A DNA stretch of 64,000 nt, taken from NCBI GenBank assembly GCA_963995525.1, contig OZ023205.1:43533618-43597617 (forward strand), written 5' to 3'. The DNA is from Escarpia spicata. Lineage: Eukaryota > Annelida > Polychaeta > Sabellida > Siboglinidae. Shown here piece after piece: positions 52,611 through 64,000 of this stretch (positions are counted from its first letter, which is position 1; each line of letters opens with the position of its first letter). The notes under the pieces were generated by a model. It had not been told where the DNA came from, made no database searches, and saw only the letters and a program-made list of their open reading frames with translations. A program made the translations under genes and the position numbers.

Positions 52611-55456
52611 CCTAGTGACTAGGTGTAAACAATTAAGTAAATTATGATCACCATTAAAAATGAATTTGCTTAGTACATCAATCGATCGCCACAAATTGTG
52701 AACATTCAAAGTATGTCTACCTGCGAAATGAAGAGAACTAGTTATACGCTCAGCTGTACACATCGGAATGTCACATAAGTTATGAACCTACTTAAAACTG
52801 TAATCGATCACTTCAAGTTTTAATCGTTCATAGCAGGTCTACACGGGAATTGATCGTTCGTAGCAGATCTACACAGGAATTGATCGTTCGTAGCAGATCT
52901 ACACGGAAATTGATCGTTCGTAGCAGATCTACACGGGAATTGATCGTTCGTAGCAGATCTACACGGGAATTGATCGTTCGTAGCAGATCTACACGGGAAT
53001 TGATCGTTCATAGCATATCTACACGGGAATTGATCGTTCATAGCAGATCTACACGGGAATTAATCGTAAACAATTAAGTAAATTATGATCACCATTGAAA
53101 ATGAATTTGCTTAGTACATCAATCGATCGCCACAAATTGTGAACATTCAAAGTATGTCTACCTGCGAAATGAAGAGAACTAGTTGTACGCTCAGCTGTAC
53201 ACATCGGAATGTCACATAACTTATGAACCTACTTAAAACTTTAATCGATCACTTCAAGTTTTAATCGTTCATAGCAGATCTACACGGGAATTGATCGTTC
53301 GTAGCAGATCTACACAGGAATTGATCGTTCGTAGCAGATCTACACGGAAATTGATCGTTCGTAGCAGATCTACACGGGAATTGATCGTTCGTAGCAGATC
53401 TACACGGGAATTGATCGTTCGTAGCAGATCTACACGGGAATTGATCGTTCATAGCATATCTACACGGGAATTGATCGTTCATAGCAGATCTACACGGGAA
53501 TTAATCGTAAACAATTAAGTAAATTATGATCACCATTGAAAATGAATTTGCTTAGTACATCAATCGATCGCCACAAATTGTGAACATTCAAAGTATGTCT
53601 ACCTGCGAAATGAAGAGAACTTGTTGTACGCTCAGCTGTACACATCGGAATGTCACATAACTTATGAACCTACTTAACACTTTAATCGATCACTTCAAGT
53701 TTTAATCGTTCATAGCAGATCTACACGGGAATTGATCGTTCGTAGCAGATCTACACAGGAATTGATCGTTCGTAGCAGATCTACACGGAAATTGATCGTT
53801 CGTAGCAGATCTACACGGGAATTGATCGTTCGTAGCAGATCTACACGGGAATTGATCGTTCGTAGCAGATCTACACGGGAATTGATCGTTCGTAGCATAT
53901 CTACACGGGAATTGATCGTTCATAGCAGATCTACACGGGAATTAATCGTAAACAATTAAGTAAATTATGATCACCATTGAAAATGAATTTGCTTAGTACA
54001 TCAATCGATCGCCACAAATTGTGAACATTCAAAGTATGTCTACCTGCGAAATGAAGAGAACTAGTTGTACGCTCAGCTGTACACATCGGAATGTCACATA
54101 ACTTATGAACCTACTTAACACTTTAATCGATCACTTCAAGTTTTAATCGTTCATAGCAGATCTACACGGGAATTGATCGTTCGTAGCAGATCTACACAGG
54201 AATTGATCGTTCGTAGCAGATCTACACGGAAATTGATCGTTCGTAGCAGATCTACACGGGAATTGATCGTTCGTAGCAGATCTACACGGGAATTGATCGT
54301 TCGTAGCAGATCTACACGGGAATTGATCGTTCATAGCATATCTACACGGGAATTGATCGTTCATAGCAGATCTACACGGGAATTAATCGTAAACAATTAA
54401 GTAAATTATGATCACCATTGAAAATGAATTTGCTTAGTACATCAATCGATCGCCACAAATTGTGAACATTCAAAGTATGTCTACCTGCGAAATGAAGAGA
54501 ACTAGTTGTACGCTCAGCTGTACACATCGGAATGTCACATAACTTATGAACCTACTTAAAACTTTAATCGATCACTTCAAGTTTTAATCGTTCATAGCAG
54601 ATCTACACGGGAATTTATCGTTCGTAGCAGATCTACACAGGAATTGATCGTTCGTAGCAGATCTACACGGAAATTGATCGTTCGTAGCAGATCTACACGG
54701 GAATTGATCGTTCGTAGCAGATCTACACGGGAATTGATCGTTCGTAGCAGATCTACACGGGAATTGATCGTTCATAGCATATCTACACGGGAATTGATCG
54801 TTCATAGCAGATCTACACGGGAATTAATCGTAAACAATTAAGTAAATTATGATCACCATTGAAAATGAATTTGCTTAGTACATCAATCGATCGCCACAAA
54901 TTGTGAACATTCAAAGTATGTCTACCTGCGAAATGAAGAGAACTAGTTGTACGCTCAGCTGTACACATCGGAATGTCACATAACTTATGAACCTACTTAA
55001 AACTTTAATCGATCACTTCAAGTTTTAATCGTTCATAGCAGATCTACACGGGAATTGATCGTTCGTAGCAGATCTACACAGGAATTGATCGTTCGTAGCA
55101 GATCTACACGGAAATTGATCGTTCGTAGCAGATCTACACGGGAATTGATCGTTCGTAGCAGATCTACACGGGAATTGATCGTTCGTAGCAGATCTACACG
55201 GGAATTGATCGTTCATAGCATATCTACACGGGAATTGATCGTTCATAGCAGATCTACACGGGAATTAATCGTAAACAATTAAGTAAATTATGATCACCAT
55301 TGAAAATGAATTTGCTTAGTACATCAATCGATCGCCACAAATTGTGAACATTCAAAGTATGTCTACCTGCGAAATGAAGAGAACTAGTTGTACGCTCAGC
55401 TGTACACATCGGAATGTCACATAACTTATGAACCTACTTAAAACTTTAATCGATCA
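52611..55456 (+). repeat. 441-bp higher-order satellite, six full units plus a leading spacer
   Basis: Each 441-bp unit has eight 30-bp monomers (GATCGTTCGTAGCAGATC + TACACGGGAATT) and a ~201-bp spacer. Monomer blocks start near 52823, 53264, 53705, 54146, 54587 and 55028, and spacers near 52626, 53067, 53508, 53949, 54390, 54831 and 55272. Position-specific variants are conserved between units: CACAGGAATT in monomer 2, ACGGAAATT in monomer 3, CATATC in monomer 7. This shows that whole units, not monomers, were amplified. Units are almost identical. Spacers carry a short copy of the kringle exon end. Confidence 0.97.
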
Positions 55457-57937
<2,481 letters not shown>

Positions 57938-58041
57938 CTTGTTGCCGATCCAGTCTTGACAGGTGCGACCAGATTTAGTTTTGTTTCGCGCACCTCTGTA
58001 CTCGAAGCCTTGTTTTGTATTGAGACAATTCGGCGGCTCCT
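57938..58041 (-). CDS. Kringle domain, first-half exon
   Basis: A 104-bp exon between ..TAATTGCAG and GTAAGCA, phase 1 in and phase 0 out. It encodes EEPPNCLNTKQGFEYRGARN followed by KTKSGRTCQDWIGNK: the first kringle Cys, the GxxYRG motif and the TCQDW motif. Together with the exon at 56872-57028 it makes one complete kringle of ~85 residues. Upstream exons (signal peptide, other domains) were not recognised to the right. Confidence 0.85.
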
Positions 58042-58221
58042 CTGCAATTATAGTTACAACTAGTTCTTGGGCCAACAATGGCATAAGCCAGGTTACATTT
58101 TTAGTATCGAGTCGTGTCGCAATATGCTAAAGAAGTTTTGCACGACAATAAAACTCATGGCGTAACACATATTTTATATGTTTGAAGTGACGTTTCGTAT
58201 GGTAATTTATATCATATTATT

Positions 58222-58583
58222 ATACCTGTCAACTTTCGGTTTTTCAGGGAGTCTACTGGATTCTGGATGTACGTTCAGGGGTCCCGGAATACAGGCTAAT
58301 CTCACGGATTTTCGCTGAAAATCTCCAACAGCAGCCCCCGTCTTCGAGACGGCGCGACACCACGGGAGACGTGGTGACGTGCTGAACCATTGAAGTTCCT
58401 GAAAAACTCCAACAACACCCCGCCGTCTTCGAGACAGCGAACTGGTGAAGTTCCGGCAAAAGATCTACAGCCGTACCTCACCGTCTTCCGATGTCAAGTT
58501 TCGCGACGAGACAGCGCGACACGGGAAGCATGTTGAACCGCAGATGAATCTCCCGGAATTCCAAAAACCGTTGGCAGGTATAT
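58222..58583. mobile_element. ~360-bp MITE with TACCTG(C/T)CAAC termini
   Basis: TATACCTGTCAACTTTCGGT at 58221 is mirrored by ACCGTTGGCAGGTATA ending near 58582. The GC-rich interior has internally repeated CCGTCTTCGAGAC motifs (58340, 58426). No coding capacity. Superfamily not determined. Confidence 0.65.
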
Positions 58584-58699
58584 AGTATACCATGGTATAT
58601 CACATATGTATGCAATAGCTTCATATACAATATCCATTATGGTGTAGGTGTATCGAGAGGTGCATGCTCAACACAGGAACGGGTGAAGCAGGTTAAAGC

Positions 58700-58960
58700 G
58701 GACGCTAGGGTAAAGCCCGGCATACACGTAACGACGCGACTGAGTTTTAGTGTGTTTGCTGGCCGTACACTGTACAACTTTTGTTGCGAGTTGCGTGTTT
58801 GATCAGCTAGCAACAATATGTGGTGTCGAGGTTGTGCGATTGGGACACCGTACACTGTACAACTCTAATCAACTGATCATTGTACACTGCACGACAAAAG
58901 TTGTCGCAACTAGTGTGCGCACCGCCGCGATCGTAGCGTTAAGTTGTGGAACTGCATTTA
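58700..58960. mobile_element. Possible MITE, member 2
   Basis: CCGTACACTGTACAACTTTT-GTTGCGAG (58766) matches 50077. CACCGTACACTGTACAACTC (58848) and ACGACAAAAGTTGTCGCAAC (58891) form internal inverted or direct copies. Ends were not resolved. Confidence 0.4.
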
Positions 58961-59514
58961 CGCTCGCCGTCTGGTGTTGTACTGGGGTGTCTATCGCATG
59001 AATGGGGGTAGGGGTGGGGTCAAACCACATTAAGGATTCGTCCGCCATTACCCGAAAGAGTGCCCTTGACAATACCGTTTTGGTGTGATGTGTGATATTT
59101 TTCGAGCACTTTGACATGGCTCATGTCAGTCCAGTAAATACTGAATGTACTACTGCATTAGATCTTTCACGAGGTAGCAATAAACATACGCTAGTCGCGC
59201 GCGTATTCGCACAGTGGCTATTTTGCAGCACGCACCAATATTTAAAAATCCGTCACCAAATTGGGGCGAAATTGAGGGGTGTCAGGTTTAGGTGGATTTT
59301 TCTGAAAAATGAGGAATGAGAATTTCACGAGTTTTCCACAGCACTTGTGTCAATGGGGGTTAAATATGCTGTGAAATTTTCAAAGAAAATCTTTAGACAA
59401 ATATTGCAGGAAATGAAGGAAACCTTGTAATGGCCGCCTATGTAAAATGTAAATGTGGTCTTACCCCGGGTGGGTTGAATAGAAGGTTAAAATGGCGCGT
59501 ACGTAAGCCTTATC
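58961..59514. other. No gene recognised
   Basis: Short ORFs only. Confidence 0.5.
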
Positions 59515-60062
59515 TTAGGAGTACCTTAGGACTGTTCTGATCGCAGGATCCACTCGGTTCCTCAATGATCAGATCTTCTTCTTCGACTTCGGGACCTAAT
59601 ATTAAAAGTTTGTGGTTACCTGTTCCAGTATTTAATGTTAGTGGGGCTTCATAGTCGTATAGTATCTCCTGGGTTAACCAGAATTTGTCAAGGCGGTTCT
59701 TAAATGAATTTATTGAACTAGCTTGTATTACCAAATCAGGTAAACCAGTCCACGGTTCAGCCACTCTAAGCGGGAGTGCAATTTTCTTACGTTTAGTTTT
59801 GCTCTTTGGTTGAATAATTTGAGGGAGTGTCCTCTGTTACCGGATCGTAATGCCACATCCTTCCATAGGAGGTTTGGTGCGGATTTTTTTTATCACATAG
59901 GTTATGCATTATTTTATAGACTTCAACCATGTCTCCTCTTAATTTTCGATATGCTAACAACTATTGTTGTGCAACTTAAGTAATTTAACTCAATATATGA
60001 CAAGTAATTTAACTCAATATATGACAAGTCACTCATACCAGGTAGTTCTTTTGTGGATCTTC
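59515..60062 (-). pseudogene. CR1-type LINE ORF2 3' fragment (different subfamily)
   Basis: On the - strand: LPGMSDLSYIE, then LRGDMVEVYKIMHNLC, LFNQRAKLNVRK, then AEPWTGLPDLVIQASSINSF-KNRLDKFWLTQE, the usual end of CR1-type RT proteins. Frameshifts occur near 59770 and 59880, and a 24-bp tandem duplication (TATATTGAGTTAAATTACTT) near 59985-60025. It is clearly different from the CR1 at 60.8-63.7 kb. Confidence 0.75.
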
Positions 60063-60219
60063 TCTAAACATTTTTTTTAAGACTTCAAGAATTGATTGCT
60101 AAAAAGTGATATTTCACTATTCTGCAGTTCGTAAAGTCATTGTGGGTTAAAACAATAAATACATCTGCTGACTTAATGATGGTAGGGAAGCTGATGCGCA
60201 CTAGTCCGTGATGAATTTT

Positions 60220-60770
60220 AAAGAACATAGTGGCATCTCTTAATCTTAATCCTCCCTCTTCGCTCCACGCTCCAGGCACCACTCGGCCTTCTGTGGGACG
60301 CTCCTCGTCGACGCAGTCTGTGGACGTGTACACCTCGCTTCCTTTCCTCGGCATGTTGTGCAGTGCACACTTTGTGTGTATTATACAATTCAACCTTCTC
60401 TGTCTCCAGGGCAGTTGTGGTCAACAATGTGCGGAATATGTTGGCCAGTGTTCCAAGTGCGTTCTCGACCACCCTCCTCTAGTTGAATACCTTTTGCTCA
60501 CGTACACAATTCTGTCGCGAATAGGGTTTCATCATAGTTGTTTCTTTCAAAGGGAAAGCTTTGTCGCCAACAAACATGAAAGGACACTTTTTTCGTTTGT
60601 GTTGGGTAAGCAAGCTGGTGGTGGAATACCCAAACTGCCCTCCTCCAGCGCCTCCTTCACGGAGCTTTGTCCGAAGAAGCCACCGTCTGAGATGCGGCCA
60701 TTTGATCGTACATCTGCGTACAGAAATTTGTATTCACTGTCAACGACAGCCATAAAAACTAAAGATTTAA
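60220..60770 (-). pseudogene. PIF/Harbinger transposase fragment
   Basis: On the - strand: SLVFMAVVDSEYKFLYADVR, then NGRISDGGFFGQSS, LGIPPPACLP, later VFNY..RRVVENALGTLANI-FRTLLTT. These blocks are those of the Harbinger DDE nuclease (YADVG..GRISDGG, RRVVENAFGILA). Several stops and frame changes are present. The N-terminal part was displaced by insertion of the CR1 element, whose 3' end lies at ~60770 within the codons before SLVFMAVVD. Confidence 0.8.
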
Positions 60771-60787
60771 CAAGATTTAACAAGATT

Positions 60788-60814
60788 GCCATCCAGAAAA
60801 TTACTCTGGATGGC
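60788..60814 (-). other. CR1 3' stem-loop
   Basis: GCCATCCAGA-(GTAATTT)-TCTGGATGGC, a perfect 10-bp stem with 7-nt loop. The copy at ~12105-12131 has the same stem with several mismatches, and the 36.28-kb relic only half of it. It lies directly before the 3' tail and is probably the RT recognition structure for target-primed reverse transcription, as in other LINEs. Confidence 0.7.
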
Positions 60815-60863
60815 AGTTGGACAAGGAAGCCTTTTGGCTTATCGAGAGTCCAATACTTTTTAT

Positions 60864-63578
60864 CTACATGTATCCCGCCTTTTTAAGGTGTGTGTCGATT
60901 TTATTTTTAAACATATTCACGCTACTAGCACCAACACAATCAGGAGATAATCTGTTCCATTCATTTACAGTCCTTTGTGAGAATGAGAACTTTCTTATAT
61001 CTAATCTACACTGCTCCTTTACTAATGTAGCTTCATGTCCTCTGGTCCTTCTATCTTTCTTAACTGAGAAAAAAATGTTTCTATCAATATTTTCATAACC
61101 ATTCAATATTTTAAACACTTCTATGTGATCTCCTCTCAATCTCCTGGTCTCTAGTGTTGTTAAACCACATTCTTTTAGGCGTATTTCGTAACTAAGATCC
61201 CTCAGATTTTGTATCATTTTAGTCGCTCTCCTCTGTACTCTTTCTAGCATATCTATGTCCTTCTTGCGATATGGCCTCCATGCTTGTATACAATATTCTA
61301 AATGAGGCCTCACTATTGTTTTGTACAGCGGTACTATTAATTCTTTTTTCTTATACGCTATATTTCGCCTAATTAATCCAAGGATTTGATTTCCCTTTGA
61401 CGCTGCAATTCCGCACTGCTCTGAAACCTTCATATCAGCACTAATGGTTAACCCTAAGTCCTTTTCTTTTACAGTAGTACTTAGAACAGTACCCCCCATT
61501 TTATATTTTACCTCTTCATTCCCATGACCTGTGTGGAGGCATTTACATTTCCCAAAATTGAACAGCATTTGCCACTTTTCAGACCATTTGATCAACCTAT
61601 CAAGATCATCTTGTAAATGCTGTCTGTCTCCATCACTTTTAATCCTTCTAAACACTTTTGTATCATCCGCAAATTTCAACACCTTGCTTGTTATATCATC
61701 GTCCAAATCGTTGATATATATTAAGAATAATATAGGTCCTAGTACTGATCCCTGTGGTACCCCACTCAATACCGATTTCCAGTTTGAAGCCTCCCCATCA
61801 ACTACTACACGTTGTCTTCTGTCATTCAGCCATTTTTCTATCCAGTTTATTATACCATTTCCTATGCCATGGGCCTTTAGCTTAAGGAGTAATCTTTGAT
61901 GTGGTACTTTGTCGAAAGCTTTTTGAAAATCTAAATAGATGATATCTACTGGTGATCCCTCATCTACCCACCTAGTGATGTCTTCCAAAAAACATAACAT
62001 ATTTGTTAAGCATGACCTCGCTTTTAAAAACCCATGTTGAGATGGGTTTATCAAGTTATGTTTAACAAGAAAATCCACCATGTGATCTTTAATTAGTCTT
62101 TCTAATAATTTGCAAATCACTGATGTTAAACTCACTGGTCTATAGTTCTCTGACTTGTTTCTCGAACCTTTTTTAAATAACGGTATAATGTTTGCCTCTT
62201 TCCATTCTAAAGGAACCACTCCCTCTTCTAATGACAAATTGAAAACTGTTGCAAGCGGTGCGCTAATTTGTTCTACAATTTCCAATAGTAGTTTGGGCGG
62301 AATCCCGTCCACTCCAGGTGATTTATTATCCTTCATAGCCCTTATTTTCTTAGCTACCATTTCCGAGGTTACAACTAACTGTCCTAAATAGTCTGAATCT
62401 GCCCCCTTGAACTTAGCCTCTGGTACTGGCAATGAACTAATATCTTCCCTGGTAAACACTGAACTAAAATACTCATTCAGGTCTTCTGCCATTAAGAATC
62501 CCTCTGATACTGTATTTCCAGCACTATCTTCTAGAGGACCGACCTTATCCTGAACTTTCTGTTTGCTTCGAATATACGCATAAAAACTCTTACTGTCATG
62601 TTTTATATTACTAGCTAATTTTTTTTCATAGCTTCTCTTTGAATTTCTAATTTCAGCTGTAGCTTGATTAAGTGCTTCTTTATAAATGTTGTAGTCTTCA
62701 TCATTTCCAGTACATCTATATGACTTCCACATCATTTGTTTATACTGAATTTTTCTAATGGCTTCTTTCGATAAGTGTTTCTTTTTAGACCGTTTCCCTT
62801 GTTTTTTGAAAGGTACAAATTTATCGACTATGCACTTAATTTCACTATTTAAGATATTCCAGCATTCGGTTGCTGTCTTATTCTTCAGTGTGTTATTCCA
62901 GTCTATCTTTGCTAAATATTTCCTCATGTCCTTATACCTTCCTTTGTGGAAATTTCTCCTATACTGCTTTTTACTATTCCTTTCTGATTTTACTTTGATG
63001 GTAAAATGTATCTGGTTGTGATCACTACTCCCCAGTGGCTCACATATCTTGACATTGTCAACTAATTCTTTCTGTGAGGACAAAACTAAGTCTAACACAT
63101 TCTCTCCCCTGGTTGGTTCTAGCACATGTTGAGAAAGGAAACTATCTTGTACTAAAACTAAAAACTTGTGGTCCTCACTCCCCATACTCTGTAGAGATTT
63201 CCATTGTATATGCCCATGGTTAAAGTCCCCCATAATAATACAGTTCCGTTTGCTTACTTCCCTTATAGCGTTTTGTATTTTTTCATTCTCTTCTATGCTT
63301 ATGTTTGGACTTCGATAAACTAACCCAGCTGTTAACGTTGAGTTTCCTGTAACTATGTTACACCAAACAGCTTCTTCGCAATCTGCTTCTCTTTCTAATT
63401 TTATTTCATAAGCCTGGATAGATTCTTTAATATATAAAATAACTCCACCTCCCTTTCTTCCTATTCTATCTTTCCTAAACATTACATATCCTGTTAGTCC
63501 CAATTCGGCATCTGATATGTCAGTGGTGGCCCACGATTCGGTTATACCTATTATGTGAGGGTCAATATCTTCTACCAT
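60864..63578 (-). CDS. CR1 ORF2: endonuclease/reverse transcriptase (intact)
   Basis: 904 residues from the first ATG. The endonuclease has ITESW, GGGVILYIK, GDFNHGHIQW and SSDHNQIHF. The linker is Lys-rich. RT starts near residue 420, with [72 protein letters not shown] and the active-site KFADDTKVF. The C-terminal part ends in WNRLSPDCVGASSVNMFKNK. The ATG lies inside the endonuclease; the same frame is open upstream to 63746, adding CLNARSIVNKRSELNI, the normal endonuclease start. The true N-terminus is therefore upstream and could arise by frameshift from ORF1. No lesions were seen, so the element may be active or recently so. Confidence 0.93.
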   Translation of the reverse strand: MVEDIDPHIIGITESWATTDISDAELGLTGYVMFRKDRIGRKGGGVILYIKESIQAYEIKLEREADCEEAVWCNIVTGNSTLTAGLVYRSPNISIEENEKIQNAIREVSKRNCIIMGDFNHGHIQWKSLQSMGSEDHKFLVLVQDSFLSQHVLEPTRGENVLDLVLSSQKELVDNVKICEPLGSSDHNQIHFTIKVKSERNSKKQYRRNFHKGRYKDMRKYLAKIDWNNTLKNKTATECWNILNSEIKCIVDKFVPFKKQGKRSKKKHLSKEAIRKIQYKQMMWKSYRCTGNDEDYNIYKEALNQATAEIRNSKRSYEKKLASNIKHDSKSFYAYIRSKQKVQDKVGPLEDSAGNTVSEGFLMAEDLNEYFSSVFTREDISSLPVPEAKFKGADSDYLGQLVVTSEMVAKKIRAMKDNKSPGVDGIPPKLLLEIVEQISAPLATVFNLSLEEGVVPLEWKEANIIPLFKKGSRNKSENYRPVSLTSVICKLLERLIKDHMVDFLVKHNLINPSQHGFLKARSCLTNMLCFLEDITRWVDEGSPVDIIYLDFQKAFDKVPHQRLLLKLKAHGIGNGIINWIEKWLNDRRQRVVVDGEASNWKSVLSGVPQGSVLGPILFLIYINDLDDDITSKVLKFADDTKVFRRIKSDGDRQHLQDDLDRLIKWSEKWQMLFNFGKCKCLHTGHGNEEVKYKMGGTVLSTTVKEKDLGLTISADMKVSEQCGIAASKGNQILGLIRRNIAYKKKELIVPLYKTIVRPHLEYCIQAWRPYRKKDIDMLERVQRRATKMIQNLRDLSYEIRLKECGLTTLETRRLRGDHIEVFKILNGYENIDRNIFFSVKKDRRTRGHEATLVKEQCRLDIRKFSFSQRTVNEWNRLSPDCVGASSVNMFKNKIDTHLKKAGYM

Positions 63579-63742
63579 AATGTTTAGTTCACTTCTTTTG
63601 TTTACTATGCTCCTTGCATTTAAACAAATGCATTTATATCCTGATTCAGAACAGTTTTCCAGGCTGTTCTTTGCCGATTTATTTCTGCTGTCTTTATCTA
63701 TGCCTCCAGTTTCAGGCTTCTCTGTGAATCCCCCCTGCGAAT

Positions 63743-64000
63743 CTAGTTTAAATAGATGCAGCCTGTCCCACTGTCAACAGATTGCAGCAAGTTCTCTGAG
63801 AAAACTGCTGCCCCCTTTCCACTTAGATGTAGGCCATCTCTCATGTACATATCTTCCCTCCCAACAAAGTATCCCCATAAATCTACGAATCCCACCCCCT
63901 CTTCTTTACACATCTGCTCAACTAATGCGTTGATCGCCATCCTCTTGCAGTTTCTATATGTCGGCCCCCTTCCTCCCATTACTGGCAAAATTCCTGAGAG
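63743..64000 (-). CDS. CR1 ORF1, C-terminal part (SGNH esterase)
   Basis: The 85 residues to the window edge contain ILPVMGGRGPTYRNCKRMAI and VGREDMYMRDGLHLSGKGAA, the last block with the catalytic Asp and His (DGLH) of SGNH hydrolases. It nearly matches the broken ORF1 at 2995-3199. The protein ends ..SGTGCIYLN-TAG at 63743. ORF1 esterases are a known feature of CR1-group elements and are thought to act in RNP or membrane association. The rest of ORF1 lies outside the window. Confidence 0.88.
   Translation of the reverse strand, partial: LSGILPVMGGRGPTYRNCKRMAINALVEQMCKEEGVGFVDLWGYFVGREDMYMRDGLHLSGKGAAVFSENLLQSVDSGTGCIYLN
63744..63752 (-). promoter_or_regulatory. Candidate -1 ribosomal frameshift site (U UUA AAC UAG)
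   Basis: The last sense codons of ORF1 read TAT TTA AAC TAG. The heptamer T-TTA-AAC, in the correct 0-frame phase, is a canonical -1 slippery sequence and is followed at once by the stop. In the -1 frame CTA GAT TCG CAG ... stays open for 56 codons to the ORF2 ATG, so a slip would give an ORF1-ORF2 fusion containing the endonuclease start. A clear downstream pseudoknot was not found by eye. Confidence 0.55.

Larger units (their letters stand above)
60763..64000 (-). mobile_element. Near-intact CR1 LINE, continuing off the right edge
   Basis: Order on the - strand: ORF1 end (64000-63743), ORF2 (63578 or further upstream to 60864), a ~75-bp 3' UTR with a perfect 10-bp stem (GCCATCCAGA/TCTGGATGGC, 60788-60814), and a short tandem 3' tail of AATCTTGTTA units (60763-60787). 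ORF2 is open over its whole length. The element inserted into a Harbinger transposase relic. Confidence 0.93.

Noticed and set aside
60230..60886. 218-codon + strand frame
   Set aside because: Antisense to the Harbinger transposase fragment and CR1 3' end, both of which have recognisable motifs on the - strand.

Overview
This is a 64 kb piece of a nuclear animal genome. It has split genes with GT-AG introns, a TATA-box/E-box promoter, AATAAA signals, kringle and EGF extracellular exons, and a dense mix of transposons typical of marine invertebrates: CR1 and L2 LINEs, Ty3/gypsy, hAT, MULE, Harbinger and several foldback elements. No ribosomal, organellar or bacterial signature is visible. A lophotrochozoan or an invertebrate deuterostome fits best, but the species cannot be named from the sequence.

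Layout. 0-4.6 kb: nested retroelements. A + strand gypsy element ends in a short LTR that abuts the gag-protease of a - strand gypsy element, which itself sits inside a CR1 ORF1. 9.4-13.1 kb: a 34-bp minisatellite split by a 5'-truncated CR1. 13.2-14.6 kb: a FLYWCH/MULE transposase relic. 16.3-17.8 kb: an intact single-exon NXPE-like membrane protein gene. 17.9-19.7 kb: a foldback element and a nearly perfect 189-bp hairpin. 21.9-24.1 kb: a decayed DUF7869-type gene split by a hAT MITE with an exact 8-bp target duplication. 26.1-29.2 kb: a complete three-exon alpha-tubulin gene (-). 30.2-31.5 kb: a jockey/CR1-like LINE fragment. 32.6-35.2 kb: very large simple-sequence tracts. 37.9-38.8 kb: a 44/50-bp minisatellite. 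39.27-41.03 kb: a duplicated alpha-tubulin pseudogene that retains intron sequence.

44-58 kb (-): part of a secreted-type gene with kringle and EGF exons. It appears to be a tandemly duplicated kringle-EGF module. One copy (58.0-51.4 kb) has intact exons and phase-compatible splice sites. The second (50.0-44.2 kb) has decayed and was invaded by an L2 LINE and a MITE. The intron of the intact module holds about 4.2 kb of a 30-bp satellite with two kinds of higher-order repeat, one of which has captured the kringle exon end and its splice donor.

59.5-64 kb (-): a CR1 3' fragment, a Harbinger transposase relic, and a probably recent CR1 element inserted into that relic. The CR1 has an intact 904-residue ORF2, and its ORF1 ends in U-UUA-AAC-UAG with the -1 frame open into ORF2, which is a candidate programmed frameshift.

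Few host genes are intact: alpha-tubulin, the NXPE-like gene, and the kringle/EGF exons. Everything else is mobile or repetitive DNA at different stages of decay, so the main interest lies in repeat-gene interactions.
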